Part shown: positions 13,347 to 25,762 of the stretch, piece by piece
How positions within the stretch are numbered: position 1 is the stretch's first letter
How the letters are laid out: every line of letters begins with the position of its first letter
Source: Strix aluco
Lineage: Eukaryota > Chordata > Aves > Strigiformes > Strigidae
Length of the DNA: 64,000 nt
Direction: 5' to 3'
Assembly: GCF_031877795.1 (NCBI RefSeq)
Contig: NC_133943.1
Span: 9,975,001 to 10,039,000 of the forward strand
Notes under the pieces: generated by a model
Databases searched by the model: none
What the model was told of the DNA's origin: nothing
Seen by the model: only the letters and a program-made list of their open reading frames with translations
Translations under genes and position numbers: made by a program

Positions 13347-15239
13347 TCCTGGCCCTGCCTGCTGCCGGGGGAAAGGCTGAGGGACCCAGCCACCAGCTCC
13401 TCCCTGCTCCTAAATGATTCTCCTTATTATTTATTTGTGGTTTTTCTGCACTTAACTGTCTGCCTCGTCCACTTAATTGGGGGATTATTGCCACTACCTG
13501 CCCATCCGCCAGAGCCCAACTCATTACTGGGGCTTATTTATTAGCAGCAAGGCAGCAGAAAAGCACCCTGCAGCTCCCTCTCCTCCGGCACAGGCAGCTG
13601 GACGCGATGGAGGAAAGCGAGTGGGGCCAGTAATGGTGGGAATGGCCACGGTTCGGCCAGGGCCAGGTCAAAACCAGCCTCTGCTGGGCACCAAGGCATC
13701 ACAGCAGCCTCCTCCAGTGTCTGGCGTCAGCCCAGGACACCGCTATTCTTGGCAAAGCACGGAAGGAGCAGTGAGAGCCTGGCTGCTCCTTAAAAGTGCT
13801 CCCTGAGCTCGGGAAAGGTCAGTCGCACAACGCTGTCCTTTCACTCGCAGCGAGGGACCCTGTCTCCTCGGCACAGTGGCAGCTGAGTGACAGCCATGTG
13901 GCAGGGTGATGCCAACAGCTCGCAGGAGCCCACTGCAGGGAGGCGAAGGGGCTGATGCCCCCTGAGCCCAGGAGGAGCTGGCAGCACCCTGCAGCCCCTC
14001 TCCAAACTGCTGCTCCCATTTCAAGGCAGGAGAATCCAGGAAGAATGTGGGACAGCAGAAGCAAGCCTGCATATTGAGCGCTTTGATAAATAAAACATGG
14101 CGAGAAGGCAATTGGAGCTGCCCACTTGGCTGCGGGCAGCTCTGCAGCGGCTGCATGGGGGGAATTCACAAGCGGTGCCACCCCGGCCATCAGGCCGCCA
14201 GCCCCAGTGCTGCTGCTCTGCTCGCATCCAAGTTTTGCTGCCTCAGCACTGAGGGGGATTGATTTATTCATCAGCCTCTCCATCCCGCAGCAGCCCTGCA
14301 AGAAGGAGTGGTGCAGTGAGCTGCTGTGTGATGTGACGAGCAGCACGGCAGGGAGCAGGGAGGGCTGACCTGGAGGTGGCTCCCGCCTGACCCGCATCCC
14401 ACCTGCCATGATGCCTGATGGAGGAGGGACTCCCCAGGGTGAGAAACATGAGCAGCAAACTCCCCCAGGGCCCCGCTGCTGAGCCCTCCTCAGGCACTAA
14501 GGCACAGCCATCCCGCACCCCTTTTTCAGGACGGAGAGGCAGGACCCCTTTTTTCAGAGGGCGATCAGAGATCCCCATGGATCAATTGCAGAGACAAGTT
14601 GCAAAGCGAGGAGCCAACCCCAGACAGCACCGACCCCAGAGTAACCCCAGGGCTCGGTGGGAGCTGTTCTGCACACCCACAAACCCAAAGCAAAGCCCAG
14701 GGGAAGGAGTGCTTTGCCTGCCTGCCAGGGAAGTGCAGGCAGCAGCCTGCGGAGAGGGGCCTGTGGGGGGCTCAGGAGTCCTCGTGGCCACGCTCTGCAC
14801 CAAGGGCTGGGCGCTGAACACCAAAGTTTTGGCTTCTTAAAACTACTGGGGGCAAGTTCTTGGTCTTTGCCCCACTCCCTCCTTCTGCCGTTCCCTGCCC
14901 CACACAGCAGCACACGGGCAGCCTGCCCACATCCCCGGCGCAGCCCCCGGCTGCAGCCCCTCCGCTCACTCCACTCCCCTCAGCTTCTCTGTGAGCCCCG
15001 CGGACCCCAATGGGCCCTCAGCTCTTCATCACCCCCCCCCATCACACCTCACAATAGACCCCAGGCAGGGGCTGTGTCAGGTGCAATGGGGGTCTCTGAT
15101 TTGGGGAGCACCCCGAGACACCCGGAGATGCCCTGTCTAGAGACGCCTCCTCATCTCTGGGGGGCTGGTAGTGCCATGGGAGGGGAATCACTGACCCTGG
15201 GGGAGAGAAGTGCTGGGCCCTGGGGGGAAGATGAATATG

Positions 15240-15580
15240 GGAGGGAGTTGCTGGGTGAGGGGGACTGGTGGGTGGGATGGACAAGTACTGGGGGGAATTG
15301 CTGGGTACTGGGGAGATGGAGCTGGCCAAGAAATGGGGGGTACTGGGAGGCATGGCCAGGTACTGGGAGGTGGCTGTTACGGGCACTGGAGGTGCAAGTG
15401 CTGGGGCTCAGGGGTGTAGCCAGGTACTGGGAGGGATGCCTGCCTACTGCGGGCAATTGCTGGGTGCTGGGGGGGGCATAGCCGGGTATCGGCGGGGGTG
15501 GCTGGAGGAGCAATTACCGGGAACCGAGGGGACCGGCCGGGCAGCGGGGCCACAATCGCCGGGTACCGGAGGGGATCGCC
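15240..15580 (+). repeat. Degenerate GGGTACTGGG minisatellite
   Basis: Repeated but diverged units built around GGGTACTGGGAGG and AATTGCTGGGTACTGGGG recur through this interval, for example near 15296, 15336, 15359, 15424 and 15457, then shift to GGGTACCGG and ACCGGGAAC variants at the right end. Unit length is irregular. G runs on one strand make quadruplex formation plausible. The repeat abuts the CpG island to its right. Confidence 0.6.
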
Positions 15581-16060
15581 GACTGCGGGGCCGGGAGGCC
15601 GGGGCTGGGGGCTGCCGCCGGGGGCGCGGGGCGGGCCGGAGGCGGGCACGGAGCCGGCCCCGCCCGGGAGGCCGTGCGGCGGAGGGGGAGTCAGCACCGG
15701 GGGCCCCCCCCGTACCGCTACGGTTCCCGCCTCCCTTCCGGCGGCGGCTCCTTCCCTGCGCCGGGGGCGGTCGGGGCGCACCGGAGCCGCGCTGAGCCCA
15801 GCCAGGTGGGTGCGGGGCCGGGTGCGGGGCCGGGGCCGGGTGCCGGGCCGGGGCCGGGGGCGGGCCCGCCGTGCCGCAGAGCCCGGGGGGGGGGCCGGGC
15901 ACGGGCACGGGGACCGGCCCGCCGAGCCTCCCGGGGCCGCCGGCTTATGTAACGGGGCGGCGGCCGCGGGGATGCGGGATGCGGCATGCGGGGAAGGATG
16001 CGGGGAAGGATGCGGGGAAGGATGCGGGGCGAGATGCGGGCTGCGGGTGGAAGATGCAGG
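15480..16060 (+). promoter_or_regulatory. CpG island with a possible noncoding first exon ending at 15805
   Basis: A dense CG-rich block about 14 kb upstream of the CPLX2 start codon. The word CCCAGCCAG followed by GTGGGTGCGG at 15806 is a good splice donor, so a transcript starting near 15.6-15.7 kb and running rightward could have its first exon end at 15805. In mammals CPLX2 has several alternative 5' noncoding exons, so an upstream CPLX2 promoter is the simplest reading; an independent noncoding RNA is the alternative. No TATA box is obvious, which is usual for CpG promoters. Confidence 0.4.
15985..16044 (+). repeat. 12-bp tandem repeat GATGCGGGGAAG
   Basis: Three near-identical 12-bp units from 15985 to 16020 are followed by two diverged units to about 16044. 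The array lies in the right edge of the CpG island. As the unit is a multiple of three, open frames cross it on both strands, but nothing suggests it is translated. Confidence 0.75.
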
Positions 16061-19000
16061 GCTGAGCGGCGCGCCCCCGGAGTGCCCCTCCGCAGGGCTG
16101 GGGTGTGGGGGGGACACGCCGATGTGGAGGGGATGGCAGGAGAAGGGCTGTCACCCTCGGACTGTGCTTTGCATCCCCCCCTCCAGCCCCTCCGTGCCTG
16201 GCCGTCCCCTGCGGGGGAGCTCTGCAGAGCGGGGCCGTGGGCAGGGAGAGGAGGCAATCTACTCCCCACCACCACCCCCTGCCTGCACCCGGGGAGGCTC
16301 CGCGCAGCCTTTTGCTGTGGGGAGCTCCTGGTACCCACCGGGCTCTTCCCACGCCTCCCCATCACCGGCTCCTTCCTCCATCCAGCTCTCCGCGGCTACG
16401 TCCGGCCACTCGTGGAGCATCCCAGCTGCACAGTCCCCCGGGCTCCAACCCCTCTCCTCACTGCACCGTCCCTACGAGGTCCCTCCTATACCCCACGCTC
16501 CAGCCCCTCTCCCTGCCGTGTCCCCAGCGCCGTGGCTGCAGCACACAGGGCAGGTGGCTGCCGTGATCCAGGCCTGGCAGCACGCGGTGGCACTGCCACC
16601 CGCATGGCACGAGCGTGACCGGGCAGCTGCTGCCCGAGGCAGGCAGTGCGGTGAGTCAGAGCAGCGAAGCAGTGCTGGCACCTTTGCTCAGGACAGGGCT
16701 GATGGCTCAGGGCTTCTCCGCACAACCAGCCAGGCTCTGTGGGCAGTGGCCGAGGTTGGTGAAGGAGCCGGAGTGATTTGAATCAAGCTGAGGTGCTGGG
16801 TTTGGCAAATAGAGGATGAGGAAGGTTGGGCCGGGCTCAGGGTGCAGAGAGATGTCCTCCCTACCAAGCCTGCTCTCGTGCCCTTGAGGCCGCAGGACCC
16901 CAAGGGTTGCCAGGACAGGCTCCAGCATGGCCAGGGGAAGGAGGGAGCTCAGCCCCCGGGTGTCAAACCCTCACTGTCCTGCGGAAACCGGAGATGGCTC
17001 AGCTGAGACAAACCAGCACAGAAAAATGTCTGATAGTCTCCCTTGGCTATGGGCTGGGTGTTTGTTTCTTCGATTGCATCACGTGATAACATCATCAGTA
17101 TTGAAATGACCCCAACCAGACAGAGCTATTAACACCTGGCAGCGCTGGAGGATGATTGCGGTTCGCACCTTGGCTCTTCCCCGGGTTTCTGCAGAGGCTG
17201 CTGCCAGGCGCAGCCCACCAGGCCCAGTGCTGCTTGTTGGGAGCTGTGTTGGGAGCCGAGGGGAGCCACAGTGAGTTGCCCAGCACGGTTTAAACACTGC
17301 AGCTTGAGAGGTCCTAGCAGAGGTCTGGTACTGTGGAGAAACCCTCCATGGAAGAGACGGTGATCGTTGGCAGCATGGCACAGCTCCGTTCCCACCACTG
17401 GGCACCAACGTGCCCCCATGGCCCAGAGCTCAAGAGGTCTGGTCTGGTAGGGGGGCATGGTCACTGCAGCCCGGGCTGCTGCTTCCCACCAGCACCGAGA
17501 CCAAGCCCTCGGGCATCACGCGCTGCCTGAACAGCCAGGGCGGGACCCCCCTGCCCAGAGCAGGACCTTCCTGGCGGCCGGAATCTCTGCCCTTGCCCGC
17601 AGCCTCCATGTGTTCCTGGCCAGGCCTCCCCATTTGTTCTTATGCCAGCATCATCCTCGAGTTTAAATGATCTTTCTCCCTCCCCAGTGTTTACTCGCCG
17701 GGTGTATTTATAGAGAGCAATCAGGCCTGCTCAGCCAGAGTAAACAAGCTGCGCTCCTGCGGGCTGCTCTCGCGTGAGCATTCTCTGCTCACTTGTCCCA
17801 GGAGCTTTCCCCTCTGCCTCTCCCGGCTCCACAGAGCCTTCCTGGCTGCGGAGACCCAGACTGCCTCATCCAGCTGTGGGCTCTCCGGGCTGTGCCTCCA
17901 GGCTCTGGTATCTCTCTAGGTCTCCCGGTGCCTCGCCAGCAGCCACTGTCACCTTCTCTGTGCCGTTCTGCACCACAGGTGCCTGCTCCTCCTGTAAGCA
18001 ACCAGGCCAGCCGGTCCATCCCTCCCTAGCTGGTGCCACCAGCTCCTGCTCTAACACTCACCAGAGGTTCAGAAACATCGCTCATCTCAGCCAAATCCCA
18101 GGCCCCTGTGATGGTGCAACCCAGACCTTCCACAGCCTGTGGCAAGATGGATTCTGCAAGAGGCATTGAGATTTTTGAGACTGAAGGTCTGCTTTTTGAA
18201 GGCAGGGCAGGTTGGCTCAGGTACAGAGCCCCGACTGGGAAATGCCTCTGGGGGCTGCCCGGTGCAGTGTGGCACCCCAAGCCCATTGAATCCCTGTGTG
18301 AGAGCCAGGATGGTGCACTGCCGGCACTCAGTCCAGTTTGCAGATATTTTTCCCTAGCATCATGGCTCTGAGCCTTCCTCCTCACCCCAGTGCCCGGACA
18401 TGAAGCTGATGCCAGCGCCGAGGCAGGTCACAAGAGCATCTCCCTTAGGCAGAAGTGCTTTGAGATGTGGCCCAGAGTTTCCCAGCCCATGCACCCCACT
18501 GCTGCCCTTCCCGAGCCCACCCTCCTCCACAGACATTTGGACAGGCTCAGCTATAAAAGCAGGGTGCCAAGAGCCAGAGCTGTGGAATTGCTAATGGTCT
18601 TATCTCAAGTATTAAGTTTTCCCTGGATCCTGTGTCTTGTGTCCAGACCTCAGCTGGAGAAAAGCATCCCTGCCAGCACCTGGGAGCGCCACAGTCCTCA
18701 AAGCTGGGGGTGTTCTGGCACTGTCACCCTGCTCTGCTCTTCCCTATCTCCGCTTTTGGCTGTGGTTGGTATCTGGTTGCCTGGACAGGCAGACAGACAG
18801 AGCTAGTGCAGCTGTCCAGGTGAGATGCATCTTCGTGGTACTGGCAGGCTCTGCCCATTGCAAGGCAGGAAAGAACGCATTTTGGTCTGGCCCATTAAAA
18901 AAACACCCTGCAGGGATCAGAGCAGCACCCCCCGGGACCCTCTGCACCCTCTCAGGTGCCTCTCGGACCCTGCTCTTCCCACCCTCTGGGGTTTCAGCAA

Positions 19001-20906
19001 AGAACGGCTGATTTACACCCCAGGCTATGGCCGGCAAAGCAGGGGACAGATCCTGTCCCAGCCCAGCTCATCTCCTTGGCACTGAGCTGCCCCGAAACCA
19101 GCCACCCCCAGGCACGTGTCCCTGCAGCACTCTGCAGCCCATCTTACCCCACTCCCAAACCTTCCCACATCCCAGAGGAGGCAGCAGTTGTCCCCAGTAA
19201 AGGTCACCTTCATGCTGCTGCTGAGCCCTTTCCAGGCTGAGCTTTTAGCGCTGCATTTCCCAGGGAATCAGTCACCATTCCAGGATCTCCTTGGGGGTCC
19301 CACTGGGGACCCTTTGCCCCTTCCCGGCAGCCCCCAGAGCTCGGGGTCCCCGGGGTGAGCCTTTACCCTCCCCAAACCCAGTGCTGCGCCTGGGGGCTGG
19401 CAGTGTCTCCTGCCCCCGGGGCTGGGATGAAGCATCCCAGCTCTTTAATGCTTTTAAAAATGCAGGCTCCAGCCATCCCAGCCCCTGCTTCTCCAGCATC
19501 GCTGTTTGCCTGTGTTTCCCCCAGCTCCCCTGGGTCATGTATTTATCTCCAATTTGCCAAAACCTCCCTCCTCCTTCCCCAGGGTGGAGGAAAAGCCTTT
19601 GCTCGAAGTCAGGGTGAATTTGTAACTTCCCCAGGAACCTGCTCCTCGAGTAGCAGCGCACAAATCACACTCATGGCACCCATCGTGGTGGCACCGACTG
19701 CACAACAAGGGACAGACCACCCCAGAAACTGCCGGCGTGGCACCCAACACCCTGGTACCTGGGTCTCTGCACAGCCCCTCCCCAGGCGAGCGTCCCCTAG
19801 GAGCACCCCCTGCATCTCCCCGAGCATCACAGGGGGATTTAAAGGACATTCAGGGAAGGGACAAGATCCCCAGGCAGAAGCTTCCTGAGGTCCAGCAGAA
19901 GAGGGGAGCCCAGAGTGGGGCCAGACATTCTCAGATTGCAAAGTCTGAGCAAGGGCTTTTGTTTGGCGGCTTGTTTTAACTTGCCATTATGTTCTCCAAA
20001 GAAGAAATTCATCATTTACAAGCTGAGGAAGGCAGAGTTAATGTGAAATTTTAAAACCCTCAAAGAGTTGAGAGCCCTCTAAATATTTAATGAAGGCATC
20101 CAAACTGCCGGGTGTCTGCAGAGACAGGCAGGAGCCCTCTGCCAGCAGCGGAGGTGGTGTTCCTGATCCAGGAGAGGACCAAAGACCCCGACGGGCTGCC
20201 ACCTCCTGCAGCCTGTCACCTTCTGCACACCCTGCTGGGCTCCCACCCTTGGTGACTCTTGGCAGCAGGTTGCTCCCACCCTTGAAGTTCAGGATGTGGG
20301 GGGGTGTGCAGACCCACCCTGGGCCCCCCAGGTGGGGAAAGAGGTCAGCAGGCAGTGGTGTGCTCCATCCGTCACCCATCAAGTGATGCTGCTATGTCTA
20401 CCCTATCCGGTCCTGAGGCCCCACCGTGGAGCTGATCCTCTCGCTGTCGGTGTGTCCCGCAGGCCCTGCTCTCCCTGCGATGCCCAGCCGCCTCCGCGAG
20501 CAACTCGTCCCCCTGCATTAGGTGCCGAAGCCTGCAGACGCCCGGCGCTGCACACACCAAGGTAGGCAGCGCTGCCCCAGCTCTGCACGCCGCCGCTCCT
20601 GGGGGGCCCATCTCGTTCCCCGCGGTACAGGAGGCACAGGGCAGCCATGGGATGGATGGGGGGGTGCAGAGGTACCGCCCGGGGCTGCCTCAGCGGAGCC
20701 AGTTGGGCACCCCAGGATGGGGGATCTATCATGGGCACCCTGGTGAGACCCCAGTGCAGGGCAAGAGGCATCTGGACCAGGTCAGGACCAGGCTGAGGCC
20801 ATGGGAGTGGGGAACAGCTCGGGCTCTGGGGCGGATGCTGGGCACAATCCTGCCTGAGGAACATGGCAGGTGACGGTGACTGTAAAGCTGGTGCAGGGCC
20901 AGGGGG

Positions 20907-20936
20907 TTTTTTTCTTTCTTTTTTTTTTTTTTTTTT
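20907..20936. repeat. Poly(T) tract
   Basis: About 30 bases of nearly pure T with two C interruptions, equal to poly(A) on the minus strand. No retroposon body is recognisable to its right on the plus strand, so it may be a simple repeat or the decayed tail of an old retroposed sequence. Confidence 0.8.
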
Positions 20937-23900
20937 GCCTTTGAAAGCCCCCAGATGGGAAAGGTATGAGCCAAACCCCACTGAAAGCAGCCAAGAATGA
21001 ATTTTCTGGCCAGAGCCCCAGCAGCTCTTGGATCGGCGCCGTGCCCGCCCGGCGTCACGCCGCAGCGGAAACCCCAGGCGCAGGCAGGCTGGGGGAGGTC
21101 TCAGCCGGGGTGGACAGTGAGACCCCCACCCATCCCAGCTGCCCCCCAGTGCGGGGGTCTCACCCCTCCCAGCAACCTGAGCCAGGACAGTGCAGGCTCA
21201 TCCCGCTCCCACCAAGCCACAGCTTGGCTGGAGCCCAGACACCCAGATGTCCCCCCCACGCTGCCACGGAGCCCCCCACCATGCAGCCATCTGCTGCTGT
21301 CAGAGGACAGGGTGTCCCCGGCATTGTGGCTCTCACCCAGCTCTGTTGCCCAGGGCACGGGGCATCTCAGCTCCCGAACGTCCCCTCTCATGGGGTGCGA
21401 TGGGCCCTTCTCCCCCAGGAAGGCAGATGCTCTCCCAGAGCCAGGCTGGGAGTTTGAATAGAGTAGGACCAACCGTGATGGCATCCCCACTGCTCTCTCC
21501 CTCCCACTCTCCAGCCTCAGCAGTGCAGGGGAGGGGGTAAAGAACCCCAGGGTCTCTGCTCTCATCTCAGGAGCCCCAAAGAGCTTGCAGGATCTTTGAA
21601 AACCAATACCTCTCAGCACAAGGCTGAACCCCAGGGGAGCAGTGCCCAGGGTCTCATCTTTGAGGGCACTTTGGCTGGAGGGGGGGACAGGCAGGGGCTG
21701 CTGCTGCTCTGCTGTGGTCTGGATGCCCGGTCTTGAGCTAATCTTGCCCTTGTCCTTCGTGCCTTTCCCCAGCTGGTGCAATGAGGGTGGGTATAACCCC
21801 CCCGCAGCTCTCTGCAGGGAGCAGGTGCCCAGATCCCATCCCAACATGAAGCTAGGAGGGGACTCTCAGACATCTGCTCCCCGCACAGTCCCAACCACCT
21901 CCGCCATCAGCACCTGCACAGGCCCTGCATGTCCCTGCCAGGGACCTGGGGAAGGAAATCAAGATGTGCCCAGGCTGGCTGCTTCCCCAAAAGCGATGGC
22001 TGGGGCGGCAGGGAGGGATGGGGAGGCAGCGCGGGGGCTCTTGTCTGCTCCCCAAGCAGTGCCTGGTGTGCTGCGCCCAGCTCCGCTCTGCACCGGCCCC
22101 TGCAGAGCTGTGCGGGTGTGCGTGCCTGCCATAAATATTGATGGGGTGGACTTAGCGCAAGTGTGCCTTTATATACAGCAATTGGGATGTAAATGCTATA
22201 AGTACCTGCTGTGTGGGCAGGAGAAAGCGGAGTAGGTGATAGCACTGAGGCTGAATGCACAGTGGCTTTTTTACAGGGAAGGGGGATCCCTCCTGCGCGG
22301 GGTGGGGAGGTGGCAAGTGGCTGGTTGAGTAACCCCAGAGGTCATAAACCTGTTTGGGGAATCGGCCAGACCTGCAGTGAGCCTAAATCTTCCGGCTGAG
22401 ACTGCAGCGAGCTGCCGCGGCTCCCACAGCCCGCTCCCCGCACAGCCACGCCAGGATAAACAGCGAGGGGCTGCAGTGCCTCTGTTTAATAATGCATGGC
22501 ACAGAGGCACCGGACGCACGCCGGGAGCTGCGGGGACGAGGAATCACCACTGCAGCACTCGACCGGCGGGGTCCATCCCGGCGTCCCCCGGCGCTCATGG
22601 GACGTGGATACCTCAGGGCTCCAGGTGGCCCTGAGAGTGGGGCTGGGTGAGCAGAGCTCCCCGTTGCAGGGCACAGAGCAGTGGTGGCAACACCAAGGCG
22701 GTCGGTTGCACAGCAGCTGATATCCCAGCCACGCTGGATGCTTCTTAGCTGGAGCCTGGAGCTGGGTCCCTGTCCCTTTGGGCACTCTTGCTGGCAGATT
22801 CAGCCCCTCCATCACTGTTCCTCACACAGATGTAGGCGTAGATGGTCTTTTGGGGGAGCTCTGGAGGGCTGAGCAGCACTGGGAGCACCCCACCCTCTCT
22901 GGCATCCTCCTGGGACACTGCCATGCTGGGAACAGCTGGAAGCCGTGGACTCAGCCCCCTCCTCGCCCCATCCCTCCTTCAGCCGCAGCCACCCCGCCTC
23001 GCACACTGGCTGCCATGCCCTGGACCAGCAGATGAGTGCTGGGGCCCTGCAGGCACCAGTTCACAACCAGTTCCTGCAAATGGCCCCCCCGGGGGACACA
23101 CGTCCCTCATTGCACAAAGTGCCGTGATCCGTCCCCACCGACCACCTGCTGCAGCAGCTCCCTGCCACCCACTCCCCAGCCCACGCTGCACCCCATGGCA
23201 CGGAGCTGGGATGGGACGGACTGGGGGTGCCCAGCGCACCCCCCCTGCCCCCCGGCAGGAGCCTGGCAGGAGGGGGCAGATGGGTCTGCAGGAGCAATGC
23301 CGACAGGGCGGTGGTAGAGATGCAGATGGGTCTTCAATACTGATGCCGACGTGGCCGTGGTATTGATGCAGAAGGACCCGTGATAGTGATGTAGGAGAGC
23401 AGGAAAAGCCGCAGCAGCAGCCCGGAGCCCCTCTGGCTGCAGGGGTGCTTTGCTGTGCCCGTGCGGAGCAGGGCATGGGGAGGGCAGCAGGCAGGAGCCT
23501 CCCCCATCCAGCCAGCAAAGCCCAGAGCCAGGGAGACCCTGAGGCATGAGGCCAGTAGAAGTCGCCCTGTGACCGTGGCTTTGGCCTGTTTTCTCTGTCC
23601 CTCACTGGTGAGCTCAGGGGATCCTGCCCCCCCCAGCCCTCCACCGCCGTGGTGCTGCTCCCACGGTTGGGCAGAGCATCGCGGCAGAGCCCTGGTCAAG
23701 CTGTGACACAAGTCCACCTCCCTCCCCGCCAGCCCCAGGGCTTGTGGCACGCTCCCACGCCAGCCCCGCAGTGAGACGACCCACGTTCACACCCTGTGCC
23801 TGGCATGGGAGCGATAATGGGGGAGTGCTGGGGGGGGGCACCCATGTGTGCTGGAGCAGGCTGTGACTTGCTGCAGGGACAGAGCGGTGGCCCCGGCATC

Positions 23901-24229
23901 ACCAGGGGCTGAACGTGGGCAGCTCTGAGCACCACACGCTCGCTCTCAGCACAGTGGCATAACGGAGTGACCCTGGGTCCCCCTCACCCCGCGCGGTGTC
24001 ACCGGCGGGAGGGACAGCAGGGGTGGCAGGGGCTGTCCCTGCAGTCTGTACTCAGCCGCTGCGCTGGAGGGTCTGGCTCCAGCCTGACGCTACAGCACGC
24101 TGGTGCCTGTCCCCATCCCTGTCCCCGCCGGGTGCCAGCCCCAAGGGGCCAGGGCTGCTCTTCAGAAGCTGCAGCTGCTGCATGTTTTGTGCTGCCTCTT
24201 CCCCTTCTCTCCGCTGCTGTTTTTGTTTT

Positions 24230-24440
24230 GCTTAAGAGGCTGGGTTACGAATTTTAAACAGGCTCCTGAAAAACCCAATTACCTCCAGAAGACAACCTGA
24301 TAAAAGCTGCCTAAGTGGCACTGTGGAAATCGCCTTGTGCAGCAGCCGAGGGAAAACCAACATAACAAAGCCTTTGGAAATGGAGTTAACCACTTTTAAT
24401 CCCTTGGTGCGATGAGAAGGACCAATAATTATTTTCTGCA
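24230..24440. promoter_or_regulatory. Longest AT-balanced island upstream of CPLX2 (candidate conserved noncoding element)
   Basis: Roughly 200 bases of complex, non-repetitive sequence with AT-rich words including ACGAATTTTAAACAG, CCCAATTACC, CCTGATAAAAGC and CCAATAATTATTTTC. A GATA-like TGATAA is present. The sharp compositional contrast with both flanks is what would be expected of a constrained regulatory block. No coding potential or splice-site pattern is seen. Inference only. Confidence 0.3.
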
Positions 24441-25629
24441 GAGATGGGCGGGGGGGGGGGAATAAGTAAAATAACTGTCCTGTGCTAATGGGCGGCAGCA
24501 GGCCGGGCTGGCGGTGCTGCAGGGATGGGTGCAGGTACTCAGGCACCCGCTTCCCTCTGCCCGGGAGCTTTGTGAGGGCCCGCGGAGGCTGTGACCTTGC
24601 AGGGTCCCCGTGTGGCTGTGGGGCCCGGGGACGATGCTGGCAGCAGGGTGGGCAGGAGCCGCTTGGGGTGTTGCTGGCAGTGGATGCTGTGGGCGATGCA
24701 GCAGCGGCAGCCAGCCCCGTGTCCTTTCCCCAGGCTCTGGCGGGGAGCGGAGCGAGGCGCTGCCAGGGCCCTGGCACCCACACCGGCTCCGTCCCTGCCA
24801 CGCTGCCCCTGAAAGCCGGCACGGAGGTGACTTGCAGGACTTGGCAGGACTGAGAGCTTCCTCCTCCATCTGGCCACGGCGCTGCCCCCCCATCCCTCCC
24901 CATCCCTTCCCTTCCTGCCTTCCCCAGCAGCTCCAGGCAGCCACCCAGCAGGTGACACTGCCCAGGATGATGCCAGGGACAGCTGTGCCTAAGGAGTGCC
25001 CGTGCCGGGCGCAAGCAACTTCCCAACACTGAGAACATCCTCCAAACACCTGCCAGAGCCAGCTCGGCTCTGGGACTGCGGGGTTCCCTGGGCCCATCCC
25101 CATCCCGGGAGCCGGGGTGTCTGCAGGGCAGGAGGATGGAGGCGATGCCCAGGGCAGGTGACAAGCCCCTGGGTGCCCTTCCTGCGGGAGCCCAGCTGGC
25201 AGGGCAAAGCTGGGCGCCCACCAGCCCATCGGCTGCGGTTGTGCTGCCGGCACCGGCGGCTGGAGCGCCAGGGCGGTTGGCCACAGCTCACGTGAGCCTC
25301 ATGCTTCCCGCAGCAGCAGGGACGGAGGCTGATTCGCCCACCTCCCCCCAGCCACCTCGCGTGGGGTCCCACGCTTGGGGACAGCACTCCAGGCCACTGA
25401 GCTCCAAGGTGGGCAATCCTGGCTTAGTGCTGGGCACTGGCACAAGAGACGGCCCTGCTGGCTTGGCCACAGCTCATACTGGGAGCAGTCCCTGGGCACG
25501 CTGGGAGCTACTGGGGGAGGATGTGCTTAATGAGCCGAGGCATCTCCAAAGATTGAAAGACTCAAGGACCCATCCCAGGAACAAAAGGAGGCGTTTGTCA
25601 GGCGCTGAGAGACGGGCTCGTTAATTCCT

Positions 25630-25745
25630 CCTGGCTGTCACACTTATCTGTAATGAATTTGTGCTCCACTGTATTATTTTTAATACAATAGGAGCGGTGC
25701 CGCCCGCCCACCGCCCGGCTGCCGGGAGCGCTGACGTCAGCGCCC
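25630..25745. promoter_or_regulatory. AT-rich block followed by a perfect cAMP response element
   Basis: The palindrome TGACGTCA at 25732-25739 is the full cAMP response element bound by CREB/ATF proteins. It sits 1.7 kb upstream of the likely CPLX2 first exon, next to an AT-rich block (25630-25690) and a CG-rich stretch. A full CRE within CpG-rich sequence near a neuronal gene suggests activity-dependent regulation or another start site. Function is inferred. Confidence 0.4.
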
Positions 25746-25762
25746 GGAGCACGGCTGCCGCA

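Larger units (their letters stand above)
1..15230. other. GC-rich noncoding flank upstream of CPLX2, no supported gene
   Basis: I read both strands and found no exon chain, conserved protein motif or RNA gene that I can support. Open frames here are short, low in complexity and overlap on both strands, as expected in GC-rich DNA with few stops. What stands out is a scatter of AT-rich islands inside the GC-rich background (near 3.8, 4.6, 7.0, 7.7, 8.6, 9.8, 10.2, 12.1 and 13.4 kb), several listed separately. In human the equivalent interval lies between HRH2 and CPLX2 and is largely noncoding, which agrees with this reading. Far-upstream CPLX2 noncoding exons or a long noncoding RNA could still be present and would not be visible without transcript data. 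Confidence 0.6.
16100..25600. other. Noncoding GC-rich interval between two CpG islands
   Basis: No protein gene is supported. Proline-, arginine- and serine-rich open frames on both strands are compositional. Visible items are a T-rich run at about 20907-20936, AT-rich islands near 17.65-17.8 kb (with GTTTAC and GTAAACA, forkhead-like words), 20.0-20.1 kb and 22.1-22.2 kb, and a longer island at 24.2-24.45 kb listed separately. If the CpG island at 15.5 kb starts CPLX2 transcripts, this interval is CPLX2 intron; otherwise it is intergenic. Confidence 0.55.

Noticed and set aside
15377-16781. Long Pro/Arg/Gly-rich frames on both strands over the 15.5-16.7 kb island
   Set aside because: They result from CpG-island composition and tandem repeats. 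There is no conserved motif or splice chain, and both strands are open at once.
21101-21847. 248-codon minus-strand frame
   Set aside because: Compositionally biased, no motif, no flanking splice sites or promoter; treated as noncoding.
24232-25284. 350-codon minus-strand frame upstream of CPLX2
   Set aside because: Low-complexity Pro/Gly/Arg/Ser composition, open in overlapping frames, no homology recognised.
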